Part shown: positions 35,173 to 44,065 of the stretch, in pieces
How positions within the stretch are numbered: the first letter of the stretch is position 1
Layout: each line of letters opens with the position of its first letter
Assembly (NCBI RefSeq): GCF_024158145.1
Contig: NZ_JAMYXM010000001.1
Coordinates: 558,001-622,000 of the forward strand
DNA length: 64,000 bases
Origin: Notoacmeibacter sp. MSK16QG-6
Lineage (GTDB): Bacteria > Pseudomonadota > Alphaproteobacteria > Rhizobiales > Rhizobiaceae
Direction: 5' to 3'
Notes under the pieces: model-generated
What the model saw: only the letters and a program-made list of their open reading frames with translations
What the model was told of the DNA's origin: nothing
Database searches by the model: none
Position numbers and translations under genes: made by a program

Positions 35173-36311
35173 TCCGCTGGCTCCAATGCCCGCGCACCGC
35201 CATATTGATAGTAGGCCGCGCACGCCCCTTCCGAACTCACCATCAGGGCGCCCAGCGGCATTTCCGGGGTGCAGCCTTTTCCGAATTGCGGGCAGGCGAC
35301 CGGCTTGATGCGTCCAGTCATGACCTCACCGCAGGCACATCCTTCCGGCTCGGCCACCACACGCGCGCCCGCGCCGTAACCGATGCCGAACTTCACTTCG
35401 GCGTCGAAGGCCGCATAGCGGTCGCGAATGCGCAGGCCGGACTTGTCGATCTCGCCAAGACCACGCCATTCGAAGCTCGGGCGCTCCTCGTAGACATCGA
35501 CGACAGCGGCAATAGAGGCGGGATTGCCCGCATCCGGCACGATACGGGCATACTGGTTTTCGACCTCTGCGCGGCCATCCCTGATCTGCTCTAGGACCAT
35601 CAACACCGATTGTAGAAGGTCGAGCGGCTCGAATCCGGATACGACGATTGGCTTGCCATAGTCCTGCGCGATGAATCGATAAGGCTCGATGCCGATCACC
35701 ATCGATACGTGGCCAGGCCCGACGAAACCATCCAGCACCATATAGGGATCGTCCAGCAAAGCCTTGATGGGCGGGGGAACCGTAATGTGATTGCAGAACA
35801 CGCTGAAGTTCTGAATTCCCTCGCGCATCGCCTGCTGAATGGAAAAGGCGGTCGATGGAGTCGTCGTCTCGAAGCCCAGGCCGAAGAACACGACCTCACG
35901 CTCAGGGTTACGGCGGGCAAGTTCGAGGGCGTCCAGCGGCGAATAAACCATGCGAACATCGGCGCCGTCGGCCTTCGCTTGCAGCAGCGATTTGCGCGTA
36001 CCCGGCACACGCATGGCATCGCCGAATGTCGTAAAGATCACTTCGGGCCGCTCGGCCAGTTGGACGCATTCGTCGACCCGGCTCATCGGCAGCACGCAGA
36101 CGGGGCAGCCCGGACCGTGAATGAATTCGATTCCCGGCGGCGTGAGCTTGTCGAGCCCGTAGCGGAAGATCGCATGCGTATGGCCGCCGCAAATCTCCAT
36201 GATGTGAACCGGCTTTTCCTTGGTTGCGCCGATTTCATCGCAGACTGCCGCTATGCGCGACAGGATTATTTTGGCGGCTTTGGGATCACGAAACTCGTCG
36301 ACATATTTCAT
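35169..36311 (-). CDS. hypD: Hydrogenase maturation protein HypD
   Basis: A 380-residue protein. Conserved motifs are present: CGGHTHAIFRYG (about residue 40), GPGCPVC (about 68), and GLGFETTTPSTA. The C-terminal cysteine cluster (CACGEVM, CPQFGKGC) binds the [4Fe-4S] cluster. Together with HypC it carries the Fe(CN)2CO unit while CN from HypE is attached. It overlaps hypC upstream and hypE downstream. Confidence 0.95.
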   Translation of the reverse strand: MKYVDEFRDPKAAKIILSRIAAVCDEIGATKEKPVHIMEICGGHTHAIFRYGLDKLTPPGIEFIHGPGCPVCVLPMSRVDECVQLAERPEVIFTTFGDAMRVPGTRKSLLQAKADGADVRMVYSPLDALELARRNPEREVVFFGLGFETTTPSTAFSIQQAMREGIQNFSVFCNHITVPPPIKALLDDPYMVLDGFVGPGHVSMVIGIEPYRFIAQDYGKPIVVSGFEPLDLLQSVLMVLEQIRDGRAEVENQYARIVPDAGNPASIAAVVDVYEERPSFEWRGLGEIDKSGLRIRDRYAAFDAEVKFGIGYGAGARVVAEPEGCACGEVMTGRIKPVACPQFGKGCTPEMPLGALMVSSEGACAAYYQYGGARALEPAE

Positions 36312-36598
36312 GCTGCACCTCCCAATGCTTGTGCGGTGGCCTGCATCGCGTGGAGCTCCTCTTGCGCTTCGCCAAGCGAATGCAGCGCTTCCAACGTCTT
36401 TGCCGCTTCAACCTCGTCGATCTCACTCATCGCGAAGCCGACATGAATCAGCGCCCATTTGCCGACGACATCGTCAAGGTTGCCCTGGGCAATAGGGGCG
36501 ATGCTGACCTCGCGGCGCACGCCGGAAATTTCGGCCATTGCCATCATTCGGTCGGCATCGGTTATCGCGACGATCTGTCCGGGAATTCCAAGACACAT
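36308..36598 (-). CDS. hypC: Hydrogenase maturation chaperone HypC
   Basis: A 96-residue protein beginning MCLGIPGQIVAI, with the essential Cys2 that holds the iron unit. The middle and C-terminus (GKWALIHVGFAMSEIDEVEA) follow the family pattern. It carries Fe from HypD to the hydrogenase large subunit precursor. The start is three bases after the hupR stop, and the stop overlaps hypD as ATGA. A paralogue (hupF) is present at 42.1 kb. Confidence 0.93.
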   Translation of the reverse strand: MCLGIPGQIVAITDADRMMAMAEISGVRREVSIAPIAQGNLDDVVGKWALIHVGFAMSEIDEVEAAKTLEALHSLGEAQEELHAMQATAQALGGAA

Positions 36599-36601
36599 GA
36601 T

Positions 36602-38074
36602 TCAGTCCTCCTCTGACCGGGATGTGGTATCGGGTTCCGCCAAGCCATATCGGTCGATCTTGGCGCGTAGTCCGACGCGGCTGAGACCAAGCTCACAGGC
36701 CGCGCGGCTCTTGTTCCATTTCAGGCGCGTCAGGGTCTCGCGCAGAATCCGCGTTTCGACAGCCTCGATACGCTCCTTGAGCGCGCCTTCGGCCATCAGA
36801 AGCCGGTCGAGATTGCCGTCTGTTTTGCGGGCCGCTGGTTCGGCTTGTAGAATATGTCGTGAAATCAGTTCGGGGCCGAGGATCGGGCCTTGCGCCAGAA
36901 CCAGCATACGCACCAGCTCGTTTTCCAATTCCTTGAGGTTTCCCGGCCAGTCGTAACGGGCAAAGAAACTCAGCACCTCGTCCGATAGTCCACGGACGAT
37001 CTTGCCGTGTGTGTTGGCAGCTTCGGCGAGGATCGCATCGGCAAGAATAGGAATATCCTCGATACGGTCACGCAGGGGAAGAACCGTCAGTTCCGCAGCC
37101 GACACGGCGTAAAAAAGATCGTTGCGGAAGCTCCCGTCAGTCACGCATTGGCGGAGATCTTTTTCCGTGCCGGCGATGATGCGTACATCGATGTGCTGAG
37201 GGCTGTGATTTCCGACCCTGCGATATTTTCCCTCCTGCAACGCACGGGACAGCATGAGTTGCAGACGCGGCGAGAGCTCCGACAGATTGTCGATGAAAAG
37301 AGTGCCGCGGCTGGCCTTCTGAAGAAGGCCGGTCCGCGCGATCTGACCGCCCGCCGAGCCGCGAACGCCGAACAGTTCTTCCTCGATGATCGTATCGTCA
37401 ATGCCGATGCAGTCGAGGACGTAGAAGGGTCTGTCGGCGCGCAAGGAGCGATAGTGCATCGCGCGCGCGATATCGGCCTTGCCGGTGGCGTTCTCACCGG
37501 TGATGAGCACAGGAATATCGAAGCCAGCGAACTGACGCGCCTGTGAAATCACAGGATTGAGGGGCGAATTCGTCGAACGCAGCACGTTTTCAAAACCGAG
37601 CCCTTCACGCAGTATTTTGCGCTGCTCGGAAAGCTTGTTCTCCACGCTGCGCGAAAGATAGCGCATCTCGAGCGACAATTGCTCGTTTTCGCGATTCAGC
37701 CGAAACAGGTCCGTGGCGTTTTTCGCGGCCATGACCAAATGGTCCGGGTGCCACGGCTTGGTGATGAGCTGATAAATCCCGGCATCGTTAATGGCGTCGA
37801 TCATATCGCTGGTTTCGGTATAGCCGGTGATGATGATGCGCACCGTATCCGGCCACTGCTCGCGCACTTCGGTCAGAAAGCTGACGCCGTTCTTTCCCGG
37901 CATTCTGTGATCGCAGAAAATAACCTGCACCGGATTGTCCCGCATGAGGGACATGGCGCCCTCGGCATTGGGCGCGGCAAGGCAGTCAAAATCGTCTTCC
38001 AGAGCCATGCGCATCGATTCAAGCGCATGTTTCTCGTCATCGACCAGAAGGACCAAAGGAAGCGGTTCGCCCAT
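36602..38074 (-). CDS. hupR: Hydrogenase response regulator HupR/HoxA (NtrC-family)
   Basis: A 490-residue protein. Receiver domain: DDEKHAL and the phosphorylatable Asp55 in FCDHRMPG, with Lys in ITKPWHP. Central AAA domain (about residues 165-400): Walker A GENATGKA is present, but the sigma-54 contact loop GAFTGA is missing after ELFG (it reads VRGSAGGQIARTG), and Walker B reads LFIDN instead of LFLDE. The C-terminal helix-turn-helix (NKSRAACELGLSRVGLRAKI) is intact. This matches R. capsulatus HupR, which works with sigma-70 polymerase and is inhibited by HupT-dependent phosphorylation. It presumably activates hupSL in H2. Confidence 0.92.
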   Translation of the reverse strand: MGEPLPLVLLVDDEKHALESMRMALEDDFDCLAAPNAEGAMSLMRDNPVQVIFCDHRMPGKNGVSFLTEVREQWPDTVRIIITGYTETSDMIDAINDAGIYQLITKPWHPDHLVMAAKNATDLFRLNRENEQLSLEMRYLSRSVENKLSEQRKILREGLGFENVLRSTNSPLNPVISQARQFAGFDIPVLITGENATGKADIARAMHYRSLRADRPFYVLDCIGIDDTIIEEELFGVRGSAGGQIARTGLLQKASRGTLFIDNLSELSPRLQLMLSRALQEGKYRRVGNHSPQHIDVRIIAGTEKDLRQCVTDGSFRNDLFYAVSAAELTVLPLRDRIEDIPILADAILAEAANTHGKIVRGLSDEVLSFFARYDWPGNLKELENELVRMLVLAQGPILGPELISRHILQAEPAARKTDGNLDRLLMAEGALKERIEAVETRILRETLTRLKWNKSRAACELGLSRVGLRAKIDRYGLAEPDTTSRSEED

Positions 38075-38080
38075 GTCAGC

Positions 38081-38920
38081 CTATCCCGCCAGCTTCGTCA
38101 CGGCCTTTTTCTTCAAGGCCGTTTCGAGCCAGGCAATCCAGCGATCCATACCCTCGCCCGTCAAAGCCGACACACGCATGATTTCGATATGTGGATTGAT
38201 CCGACGCAGATTGGCTTCGTAGAGATCGAGATCGACGGCGCAGTGCGGGGCCAGATCGGTCTTGCTGAGGATGGCCAGCTTCGCTGCAGCGAACATGTCC
38301 GGATATTTCAGAGGCTTGTCCTCTCCTTCGGTCACCGAAAGGATCGCAACCTTGCAGTCCTCGCCGAGATCGAAGCCGGCAGGGCACACCAGATTGCCCA
38401 CATTTTCAATGAAAAGCATCGCGCCGCGCGGCAGGTCGAGATGCTCCATGGCATGGCCGACCATATGGCCGTCGAGGTGGCAGCCCTTGCCGGTATTGAC
38501 CTGTATCGCGCTGACCCCGGTAGCGCGAATGCGTTCCGCATCGTTGCTGGTCTGCTGGTCGCCCTCGATCACGGCAAGCGGCCGATCGCCGAGCGCTTCG
38601 ATCGTTTTGCACAATAATGTCGTTTTGCCCGAACCCGGCGACGAAACCAAATTGACGGCGAATGCCTCTAAGGCCGTCAACGCCGCGCGGTTCGCCTCGG
38701 CATAACGGTCGTTCTTGGCCATGATATCGGTTTCGATCTCGATCAGCCGCTGCTGAGTCATGCCCGGCACTTCCGCGCCGGCCAGCCCGTGGCCAAAATG
38801 AATATCACCGCCATGCCCGTGATGGTGGGAATGATGATGATCGCTATCTCCGTGGTGATGGTCGTGACGATGCCCTTCGACCGTCGCGCCATCTCCGCTA
38901 CAACCGCAAACTGTACACAT
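38081..38920 (-). CDS. hypB: Hydrogenase nickel incorporation GTPase HypB
   Basis: A 279-residue protein starting MCTVCGCSG, the high-affinity nickel motif. A histidine-rich stretch of about 20 residues, typical of nickel-storing HypB, follows at residues 19-40. The GTPase motifs are [11 protein letters not shown] (P-loop), DLAPH and SKTDL. It delivers nickel with HypA after the Fe unit is in place. It overlaps the hypA stop by one base. Confidence 0.95.
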   Translation of the reverse strand: MCTVCGCSGDGATVEGHRHDHHHGDSDHHHSHHHGHGGDIHFGHGLAGAEVPGMTQQRLIEIETDIMAKNDRYAEANRAALTALEAFAVNLVSSPGSGKTTLLCKTIEALGDRPLAVIEGDQQTSNDAERIRATGVSAIQVNTGKGCHLDGHMVGHAMEHLDLPRGAMLFIENVGNLVCPAGFDLGEDCKVAILSVTEGEDKPLKYPDMFAAAKLAILSKTDLAPHCAVDLDLYEANLRRINPHIEIMRVSALTGEGMDRWIAWLETALKKKAVTKLAG

Positions 38921-39261
38921 CAGGCAACCTCCAAATCCTTGATCCGCATTTCGTCGCCGCCGGACGGCATGAGCTTGCCCCCGCCGCAATCCGGGCAAGG
39001 CGACAGCCGGTCCTCGATCTCCACTTCCCGCATACAGTCGTAGCACATCGCCCGCCCGGGAAGGTCGATCATGACAAGCTCGGCGCCCTCCGCGACCGAG
39101 CCTTTCATCACGACATCGAAAGCAAAATTCAGCGCGCTTTTCTCAACGCCTGCGAACTTGCCGATCTCGACACGGACGGCGCGAATGGCCCTGACCTCGT
39201 GCGCGCGGGCCTGATCCTCGATAATGCTACGCATGCCTTCGCAGAGGGACATTTCATGCAT
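38920..39261 (-). CDS. hypA: Hydrogenase nickel chaperone HypA
   Basis: A 113-residue protein starting [10 protein letters not shown]. His2 and Glu3 form the nickel site, and the zinc finger is CYDC followed by CPDC. The start is ATG 39261; the preceding in-frame extension is part of hupK. It is overlapped at its start by the end of hupK. With HypB it inserts nickel into HupL (and probably HupV). Confidence 0.95.
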   Translation of the reverse strand: MHEMSLCEGMRSIIEDQARAHEVRAIRAVRVEIGKFAGVEKSALNFAFDVVMKGSVAEGAELVMIDLPGRAMCYDCMREVEIEDRLSPCPDCGGGKLMPSGGDEMRIKDLEVA

Positions 39262-40045
39262 GACCAAGCTCCCGCAATGAGACCGGCATGCATGGGTCGA
39301 GTATGTCCAGCAGCAGGCCGGCGAGATGCGATTTTGACTTTGGGAGGCTGGCAAGCGAATGGGCGAGTATACCATCCGGAGCAAGCAGGGCATCTGTCGG
39401 CGTCCGCCGCTCGAACGTCATAACCTTACCGTCGAGCACGCGAGCGCGAACCGCATATGCGCCGCGAGCGGCCGGCACATTGGCCCAGCCTTCCTGCATT
39501 CGCGCCTCTGGAATTTGGGGCGCGGACAGTTCGACATAACGTCCTAGAAGCCGCCATAGCGGTCCGCGACCATATCGGCTCTCGACCTCTGCCAGCAGCG
39601 GCGCGGTGGCGTTGCGTCCGGCAACGGAGTTCTCTAACCCATCGGAAAGAACAGGCGTCACCGCTTCGTGCGGCGCAAAGTCCGAACGCACCGTCGAGAT
39701 TGGGGCGGAATGGTCGAGCGCGCAGACCTGATCGAGGCTCATTTCAGGCCTCACCCTGGCGATCCCGCCGACCGTGACCCCCATCTTGCCGGGCAGGATG
39801 ACGCCAAGACGCAGGCGGTGCTCCTTCAAAATTTCTTCCTTGAGATCGGCCTGCGCACCATCATCCAATGGAAGGCCGAAAGCCAGCCGAGCCGCGACGG
39901 ATTGCGCTGTGCGGCAGAGATTGAAAATTCGCGGAAGAAGAGCGGCTGCTTCCGCGATCGGCTTTCCCAAAATCAGACGTTCCAATGGCAATTGAGGTGG
40001 CAAAACCACTTCAAACGTCGCGCATTGGTCGGCCTGACCTTTCAT
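39254..40045 (-). CDS. hupK: Hydrogenase expression/formation protein HupK
   Basis: A 263-residue protein of the HupK/HoxV family, a degenerate relative of the large subunit. Vestigial metal-site motifs are visible: LCRTAQS near residue 45 in place of RxCGxC, and ILDPCMPVS near the C-terminus in place of DPCLxC. HupK/HoxV is thought to act as a scaffold for the Fe(CN)2CO unit before transfer to HupL. It has a long overlap with neither neighbour, but its last bases overlap hypA. Confidence 0.88.
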   Translation of the reverse strand: MKGQADQCATFEVVLPPQLPLERLILGKPIAEAAALLPRIFNLCRTAQSVAARLAFGLPLDDGAQADLKEEILKEHRLRLGVILPGKMGVTVGGIARVRPEMSLDQVCALDHSAPISTVRSDFAPHEAVTPVLSDGLENSVAGRNATAPLLAEVESRYGRGPLWRLLGRYVELSAPQIPEARMQEGWANVPAARGAYAVRARVLDGKVMTFERRTPTDALLAPDGILAHSLASLPKSKSHLAGLLLDILDPCMPVSLRELGHA

Positions 40046-40046
40046 C

Positions 40047-40865
40047 CTAAGCTTCCTCGCGCCCCACGGCAGTCTGGCTGAGACCGCCGGTAATCACCTG
40101 CCGCCGCGATGGTTTTGCCTGAACCACCTGCGGTGCTTGAGCATCGGCCTCGGTATCGTCGTTTTCAAGCGCGGCGAGTTCCTGCTCGCGTGCCTCGCGA
40201 ATATCGGCGGCATGGTCGGTCACACCGCGATGTTCGTCCTGAAAGAGTGCGATCATCGCAGCCTCGGCCACCGCTGTCGCCTGAGCCTGCGTGTTAAAAT
40301 CGCCCATCGGAGAAAACAGCGAGCAAGCCTTGTATCCGCCCACCATTGGCCGGACATTGTGAATGAACTCATATTCCCCGGAGGCAAAGGACAGATACTC
40401 CTTTGCGCGGGGATTGAGGTCGGACCAATCCTCGCCATCGGCGGGCAATTGAACCAGATTCATGAACCATGGCGTGATGAGGATGCCCAATGGCCGACCC
40501 TCGTGCATTCGGAAAGCGACGGCCTCAACGCGAAGCGCCTTGTTGACCAGCGGCACGTCGCGCATCTGCCCATGCCAGACTTCCATGAAATCGGCCTCTA
40601 GCTGACGCGTTTTGGTGGCGATCATTTCCTCTTCGCGGGCGTGGTCGGAGCCAGGGTCTTCGCTGACCAGAAACTGCTCCTTCGGCGCATCACAATTCGG
40701 GCATTTCCAGTCTGCCGGAAGCGCGATGAAGGGCGTGCCCGGCATCACCTGACGCGTTTCATCGCCTTCCTTCGGATCGTATGGCGTCCAGCAAATCTTG
40801 CATTCCATGATGGCCTGCACGGAGATCTTGTCGTTCGCGCCGAGATAGGAGCCCTCGAAACTCAT
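40047..40865 (-). CDS. Rubredoxin-HybE fusion (HupI-HupJ)
   Basis: A 272-residue protein that joins two proteins usually encoded separately. Residues 1-75 are a HupI/HoxR rubredoxin: FEGSYLG opening, CKIC at 22-25, CPNC at 55-58, binding one Fe. Residues about 85-230 are a HupJ/HybE-type chaperone (VWHGQMRDVPLVNKALRVEAV, ITPWFMNLVQLP, FIHNVRPMVGG). The C-terminus has a SRRQVITGG stretch that resembles twin-arginine signals. HupI protects or electrically serves the small-subunit cluster under air, and HupJ aids assembly. The gene overlaps hupH as ATGA. Confidence 0.88.
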   Translation of the reverse strand: MSFEGSYLGANDKISVQAIMECKICWTPYDPKEGDETRQVMPGTPFIALPADWKCPNCDAPKEQFLVSEDPGSDHAREEEMIATKTRQLEADFMEVWHGQMRDVPLVNKALRVEAVAFRMHEGRPLGILITPWFMNLVQLPADGEDWSDLNPRAKEYLSFASGEYEFIHNVRPMVGGYKACSLFSPMGDFNTQAQATAVAEAAMIALFQDEHRGVTDHAADIREAREQELAALENDDTEADAQAPQVVQAKPSRRQVITGGLSQTAVGREEA

Positions 40866-41701
40866 CGGACCGCCTCCATGACCTGGACAATGCGCTCGCT
40901 GCTATCGGCAAGATCCTCGGCTGCGGCGATGACGACTTCAGGCACATCGGTCACTTCGAATGTATCAAGGATCAAAGTGTCGACCGAATTGAAGAACTGG
41001 ACGCGCCAGACATGCGCCTGTCCAGTCGCCTGAACCCGGCAATTGCCATAACCGCGCGACAGGAAATCAACGGATCCTTTTCCCAGAGCCTTGTCCAACC
41101 AGAGGAGATCTTCCTCGGTGTGCGGCAACAGGGTCAGATTAACGACGTGCGGTTCGAGACCGGGCTGCCAATCCGCCGATTTGTCAACCAGTTCGACAAC
41201 CAATGGCGGGGCATTCACCACATCGGGCGTGGTCTCCGCACGCACGCCGAGCGCCGGCACCCGCTGATTAAAGGCACGCTGTCTGACCATATCGGGAATG
41301 GGACCGACCTCGATCTGGTCGACACCTGCGCCCGAAAGGCACCAGACGCCGGCGAAGACGCTTTCCTGCGCGGCAATGGCCGGAATGCCCATCATCTTGA
41401 TGGCGACTTCGCCTTCGCCCATTGTCTCCGCTATGAGCTTGCGGTTGCGCGCATCAAGACCCGACAGATCGAAATTTGCATTTGCGCCGCCCTGCCCGGC
41501 AATCGCCGCCGCGGCGGCAATTTCCGCCAACAGTTCCAAGGCCGGCACGATATCGGCCGATGATTCTACATCCGGAATCCGCGGCGAATAGGACCGCATA
41601 TCCTGTGGCATCGGCATATATTGAAGTTCCAGGCCATCATCCGACGTCGGCTGAGAGCCAGGACCGAACCCGACTGGCGGCAATTGGAAGTTGTTGACCA
41701 T
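40862..41701 (-). CDS. hupH: Hydrogenase assembly protein HupH (HyaF-like)
   Basis: A 279-residue protein starting at ATG 41701. Family features include MPMPQDMRSYSPRIPD near residue 30, LIAETMGEGEVAIKM and the C-terminal RGYGNCRVQATGQAHVWRVQFFN (core RGYGNCRVQATG). HupH/HyaF proteins assist the oxygen-tolerant hydrogenases, probably in small-subunit maturation. The adjacency to hupG and the HupIJ fusion is as in other alphaproteobacteria. Confidence 0.9.
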   Translation of the reverse strand: MVNNFQLPPVGFGPGSQPTSDDGLELQYMPMPQDMRSYSPRIPDVESSADIVPALELLAEIAAAAAIAGQGGANANFDLSGLDARNRKLIAETMGEGEVAIKMMGIPAIAAQESVFAGVWCLSGAGVDQIEVGPIPDMVRQRAFNQRVPALGVRAETTPDVVNAPPLVVELVDKSADWQPGLEPHVVNLTLLPHTEEDLLWLDKALGKGSVDFLSRGYGNCRVQATGQAHVWRVQFFNSVDTLILDTFEVTDVPEVVIAAAEDLADSSERIVQVMEAVR

Positions 41702-41712
41702 GCCTATTCTCC

Positions 41713-42096
41713 TTATGCCGTGGTGGCCGGTTGCGCGACGATCTGTTTGATCCTGGCGATATATTCGTCCCAATCGCGAACTTTCGGGATGCCGCCGATC
41801 GGTCTACCATCGCGATAGAAAATGAGGCTCGGCGTCTTGAGTACCGCGGCTTCGGTTCGCACCGCTTCTTCAATCTCGTCACCGACAACAGCGCAGTCGA
41901 ACCGGCTCTGAAACGCCATTTTCAGTTCAGGCAAAATCACCGCGACATCGGCGGACTCCAGATTCCGCTTGAAGTCTCCGGGCACGAAAACAACGTGAAT
42001 TCCCGGAGCCGACGTAAATGCTGCAAGTTCTTCCTGCGTATTCAGTTCAGGCCAGCCCAGTTCCTGGGTCAGACGAACGATCAGCGGATGGGTCAT
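41713..42096 (-). CDS. hupG: Hydrogenase chaperone HupG (HyaE/HoxO-like, thioredoxin fold)
   Basis: A 127-residue thioredoxin-fold protein starting at ATG 42096. The fold is visible in IHVVFVPGDFKRN and TPSLIFYRDGRPIGGIP. The CxxC redox motif is absent, as usual for HupG, HyaE and HoxO. These proteins bind the Tat signal of the small subunit until the cofactors are in place. The gene follows hupF by 7 bases. Confidence 0.88.
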   Translation of the reverse strand: MTHPLIVRLTQELGWPELNTQEELAAFTSAPGIHVVFVPGDFKRNLESADVAVILPELKMAFQSRFDCAVVGDEIEEAVRTEAAVLKTPSLIFYRDGRPIGGIPKVRDWDEYIARIKQIVAQPATTA

Positions 42097-42103
42097 TCGA
42101 TCC

Positions 42104-42424
42104 TCATGCGGTTGTCTTGCCTTGAGAGACGGCGGCTTCAAGATGCGGCGGCAGTTGCGGCGCTGCATTGTCGAGATCGGCAAACGCATTGCCGGCATCG
42201 CCGCCGGCCATAATGGCGCGCAACCCCTCCAAAGCAGCGGTGATCTTTTCGGCGCTATCGGCGGAGATGATCTCCCGCGCCGCGCCGAGAAAGGTGAGAA
42301 CCCATGTGCCCGGTTCAACGGCGCCGACCAGCGACATATCGATCAGGCGTAACTCACCTCGCTCCAGCGCCTTCGCGGCTACGCCTTCCACCGAGATGAC
42401 CTGCATGGGAACGCCTATGCACAT
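42104..42424 (-). CDS. hupF: HypC-family chaperone HupF
   Basis: A 106-residue protein beginning MCIGVPMQVISV, with the conserved Cys2. The HypC-like core is LGAAREIISADSAEKI. It has a longer C-terminus (LPPHLEAAVSQGKTTA) than HypC. HupF is needed for the large subunit in R. leguminosarum, especially at higher oxygen. It starts four bases from the hupD stop. Confidence 0.9.
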   Translation of the reverse strand: MCIGVPMQVISVEGVAAKALERGELRLIDMSLVGAVEPGTWVLTFLGAAREIISADSAEKITAALEGLRAIMAGGDAGNAFADLDNAAPQLPPHLEAAVSQGKTTA

Positions 42425-42428
42425 GACG

Positions 42429-43037
42429 TCAGGCCTCCGCCGGGAAAAAACGGGCATCGCCCGTACGGCAAGCACTATCTTCCGAAGGGCGGCCCGCCTC
42501 ATAGGCTTCGCGCGAGATGGCCCGGTCGGGAACGAGACCGTCATCACTTCGACCGGGGCTGGCAATGATGCCCCACTCGCTCAACTTGCCGAGCGCGATG
42601 TCGATTGCGGGATCGATCTGGGCGGCGACAACGTCACGCAGGCCGCCGCCATAATCCTCAAGCTCAGCCGGCTGGCAGCCAATAAGCACGAGGCGAGCCG
42701 GGCAGTAACCCATAAGATTGGCGGTCGCGATAACCTCCTGAAATCCTGTCTGGTGCAGGCTCATTTTTTTTGCGCCGAGGAAGGCGGGCACCTCGTCGCC
42801 TTCGACAATCTTCATCGTGCCGGCGTGCAAATCGTAGTCGACCGCGTCAAAGACAATGAGGTTGTCCGCCTCTTCAAGAAAGGGCAGCAGGTAGAGCCCC
42901 TGCGTTCCACCGTCCAAAAGCGTGATCGTATCGGGAAGCGACCATGCGCTCGCCATCCGCTCCACGCATCTTACGCCGAAGCCTTCATCGGCCCACAAAA
43001 CGTTTCCGATACCGAGAATGAGAGTCCGTTCGGTCAT
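42429..43037 (-). CDS. hupD: Hydrogenase maturation endopeptidase HupD
   Basis: A 202-residue protein starting at ATG 43037. The M52 peptidase motifs are LGIGNVLWADEGFG (with the metal-sensing Asp/Glu) and FDAVDY, with His in KMSLHQTGF. It removes the C-terminal peptide of HupL after Ni insertion, at the His-Val bond in [13 protein letters not shown]. It is first in the leftward hupDFGH(IJ)K segment, separated from hupC by 278 bases. Confidence 0.95.
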   Translation of the reverse strand: MTERTLILGIGNVLWADEGFGVRCVERMASAWSLPDTITLLDGGTQGLYLLPFLEEADNLIVFDAVDYDLHAGTMKIVEGDEVPAFLGAKKMSLHQTGFQEVIATANLMGYCPARLVLIGCQPAELEDYGGGLRDVVAAQIDPAIDIALGKLSEWGIIASPGRSDDGLVPDRAISREAYEAGRPSEDSACRTGDARFFPAEA

Positions 43038-43104
43038 CAATCGCCGCCCCTCCCAAAGCTGCACGAGTGGTGAGTTACTATACGCTCAATGGCGATTTTT
43101 AGGG

Positions 43105-43133
43105 ATGCTAGCAGTGTAAAATCGAACTGTCAG
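43105..43133 (-). promoter_or_regulatory. Candidate sigma-70 promoter upstream of hupD
   Basis: On the minus strand CTGACA (43133-43128) and TAGCAT (43110-43105) are separated by 17 bases, a plausible -35/-10 pair. It lies 68 bases upstream of the hupD start in an AT-rich gap. It may give a separate transcription start for the maturation genes. Confidence is limited because the -10 matches only 4 of 6 consensus bases. Confidence 0.3.
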
Positions 43134-43258
43134 GAAAATTCTGGAATATTTCTAATCAGCTAAACGTATGAATTTTAATCTGAATTTTGATTTCAAACTT
43201 TCGTAAATGGAAGGTTAGTTTTCACATCATGGTCTATGTGTAATATCTTCTTCCATAT

Positions 43259-43290
43259 GAGAAAGGGCGGAGTGACCTCCGCCCTTTCTC
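43259..43290. terminator. Perfect 14-bp hairpin between hupC and hupD
   Basis: GAGAAAGGGCGGAG at 43259-43272 pairs with CTCCGCCCTTTCTC at 43277-43290 around the four-base loop TGAC. It is the strongest hairpin in the window. It lies between the hupC stop (43316) and hupD start (43037). On the minus strand no U-tract follows, so it may be a partial terminator or an RNA-stabilising element that separates the structural genes from the maturation genes. Confidence 0.6.
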
Positions 43291-43315
43291 TGTCTTGGGT
43301 TTGAAGGGTAAGACC

Positions 43316-44056
43316 CTACGGTCGGTCGTCTTTGAAAGACCGCGTGCCGGAGATCATCGTCGAAACGATGGATTGTCGGCTCATGATGTCTTCGCGGATC
43401 GCCACATAGATATGGATCATGACAAAAACGATGATCCACCACATGCCGAGATGATGAAGCGTATGCAGCACATGGCTGTTGCCTCCCAATAGCGGCGTGA
43501 CCCATCCGAACAGGATGTCGTAGAAGCTGCCGCGACCGGCGCCTTCCGCGTAGAGAGCAAGACCCGTCACGATCATGAAGGTGATACCGAGCGTGAAGAA
43601 CAAGAACATGGCCAGCTGCGCAAGCGGGTTATGGCCGACATATTTCTTGGGCTCGCTTTCCATAAAGCCGTACCAGCGAACCTCGTGCCAGACCTCACGC
43701 CAGAACTCTCCCTTCCAGAAAGGAATATAGAAGAGTTGCCTGGAGTGATGATTGCCGACGAACGCCCAATAAATGCGACCGAGGAAAAACACCGTCAGCA
43801 TGAGAGCGGCAGCAAAATGCGCAAACCGGATGTAGCCGAAGACGAACTGATAGGCCGCCTCGGAAATTATCATGGTCGGCGGCGGAGAGCCTATGAGATA
43901 GCCGGTTATGCACAAGACAAGGATCGCAAGGGCATTGAGCCAATGCCAAAGCCGGACCGGCGCCTCATAGACATAGATACTGGTTTGGCGTGAGGCAGTC
44001 GCGATATCGTCATCGTCAGCGTCTACCAAGGGGGAATATTCGGTGGAATTAGACAT
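43316..44056 (-). CDS. hupC: Ni/Fe-hydrogenase b-type cytochrome subunit HupC
   Basis: A 246-residue membrane protein with four hydrophobic helices. Typical stretches are VYEAPVRLWHWLNALAILVL (haem-binding His, about residue 35), IRFAHFAAALML and the C-terminal HHLGMWWIIVFVMIHIYVAIRED, with several candidate haem ligands. It anchors HupSL to the inner membrane and passes electrons from H2 to the quinone pool. The family length is about 230-250, so this is complete. Confidence 0.93.
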   Translation of the reverse strand: MSNSTEYSPLVDADDDDIATASRQTSIYVYEAPVRLWHWLNALAILVLCITGYLIGSPPPTMIISEAAYQFVFGYIRFAHFAAALMLTVFFLGRIYWAFVGNHHSRQLFYIPFWKGEFWREVWHEVRWYGFMESEPKKYVGHNPLAQLAMFLFFTLGITFMIVTGLALYAEGAGRGSFYDILFGWVTPLLGGNSHVLHTLHHLGMWWIIVFVMIHIYVAIREDIMSRQSIVSTMISGTRSFKDDRP

Positions 44057-44065
44057 GGCGCGCCC

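Noticed and set aside
40047-40138. A true Tat signal at the end of the HupIJ fusion
   Set aside because: The SRR motif is at the C-terminus and has no following hydrophobic stretch, so it cannot be an export signal. It is kept only as a possible mimic.
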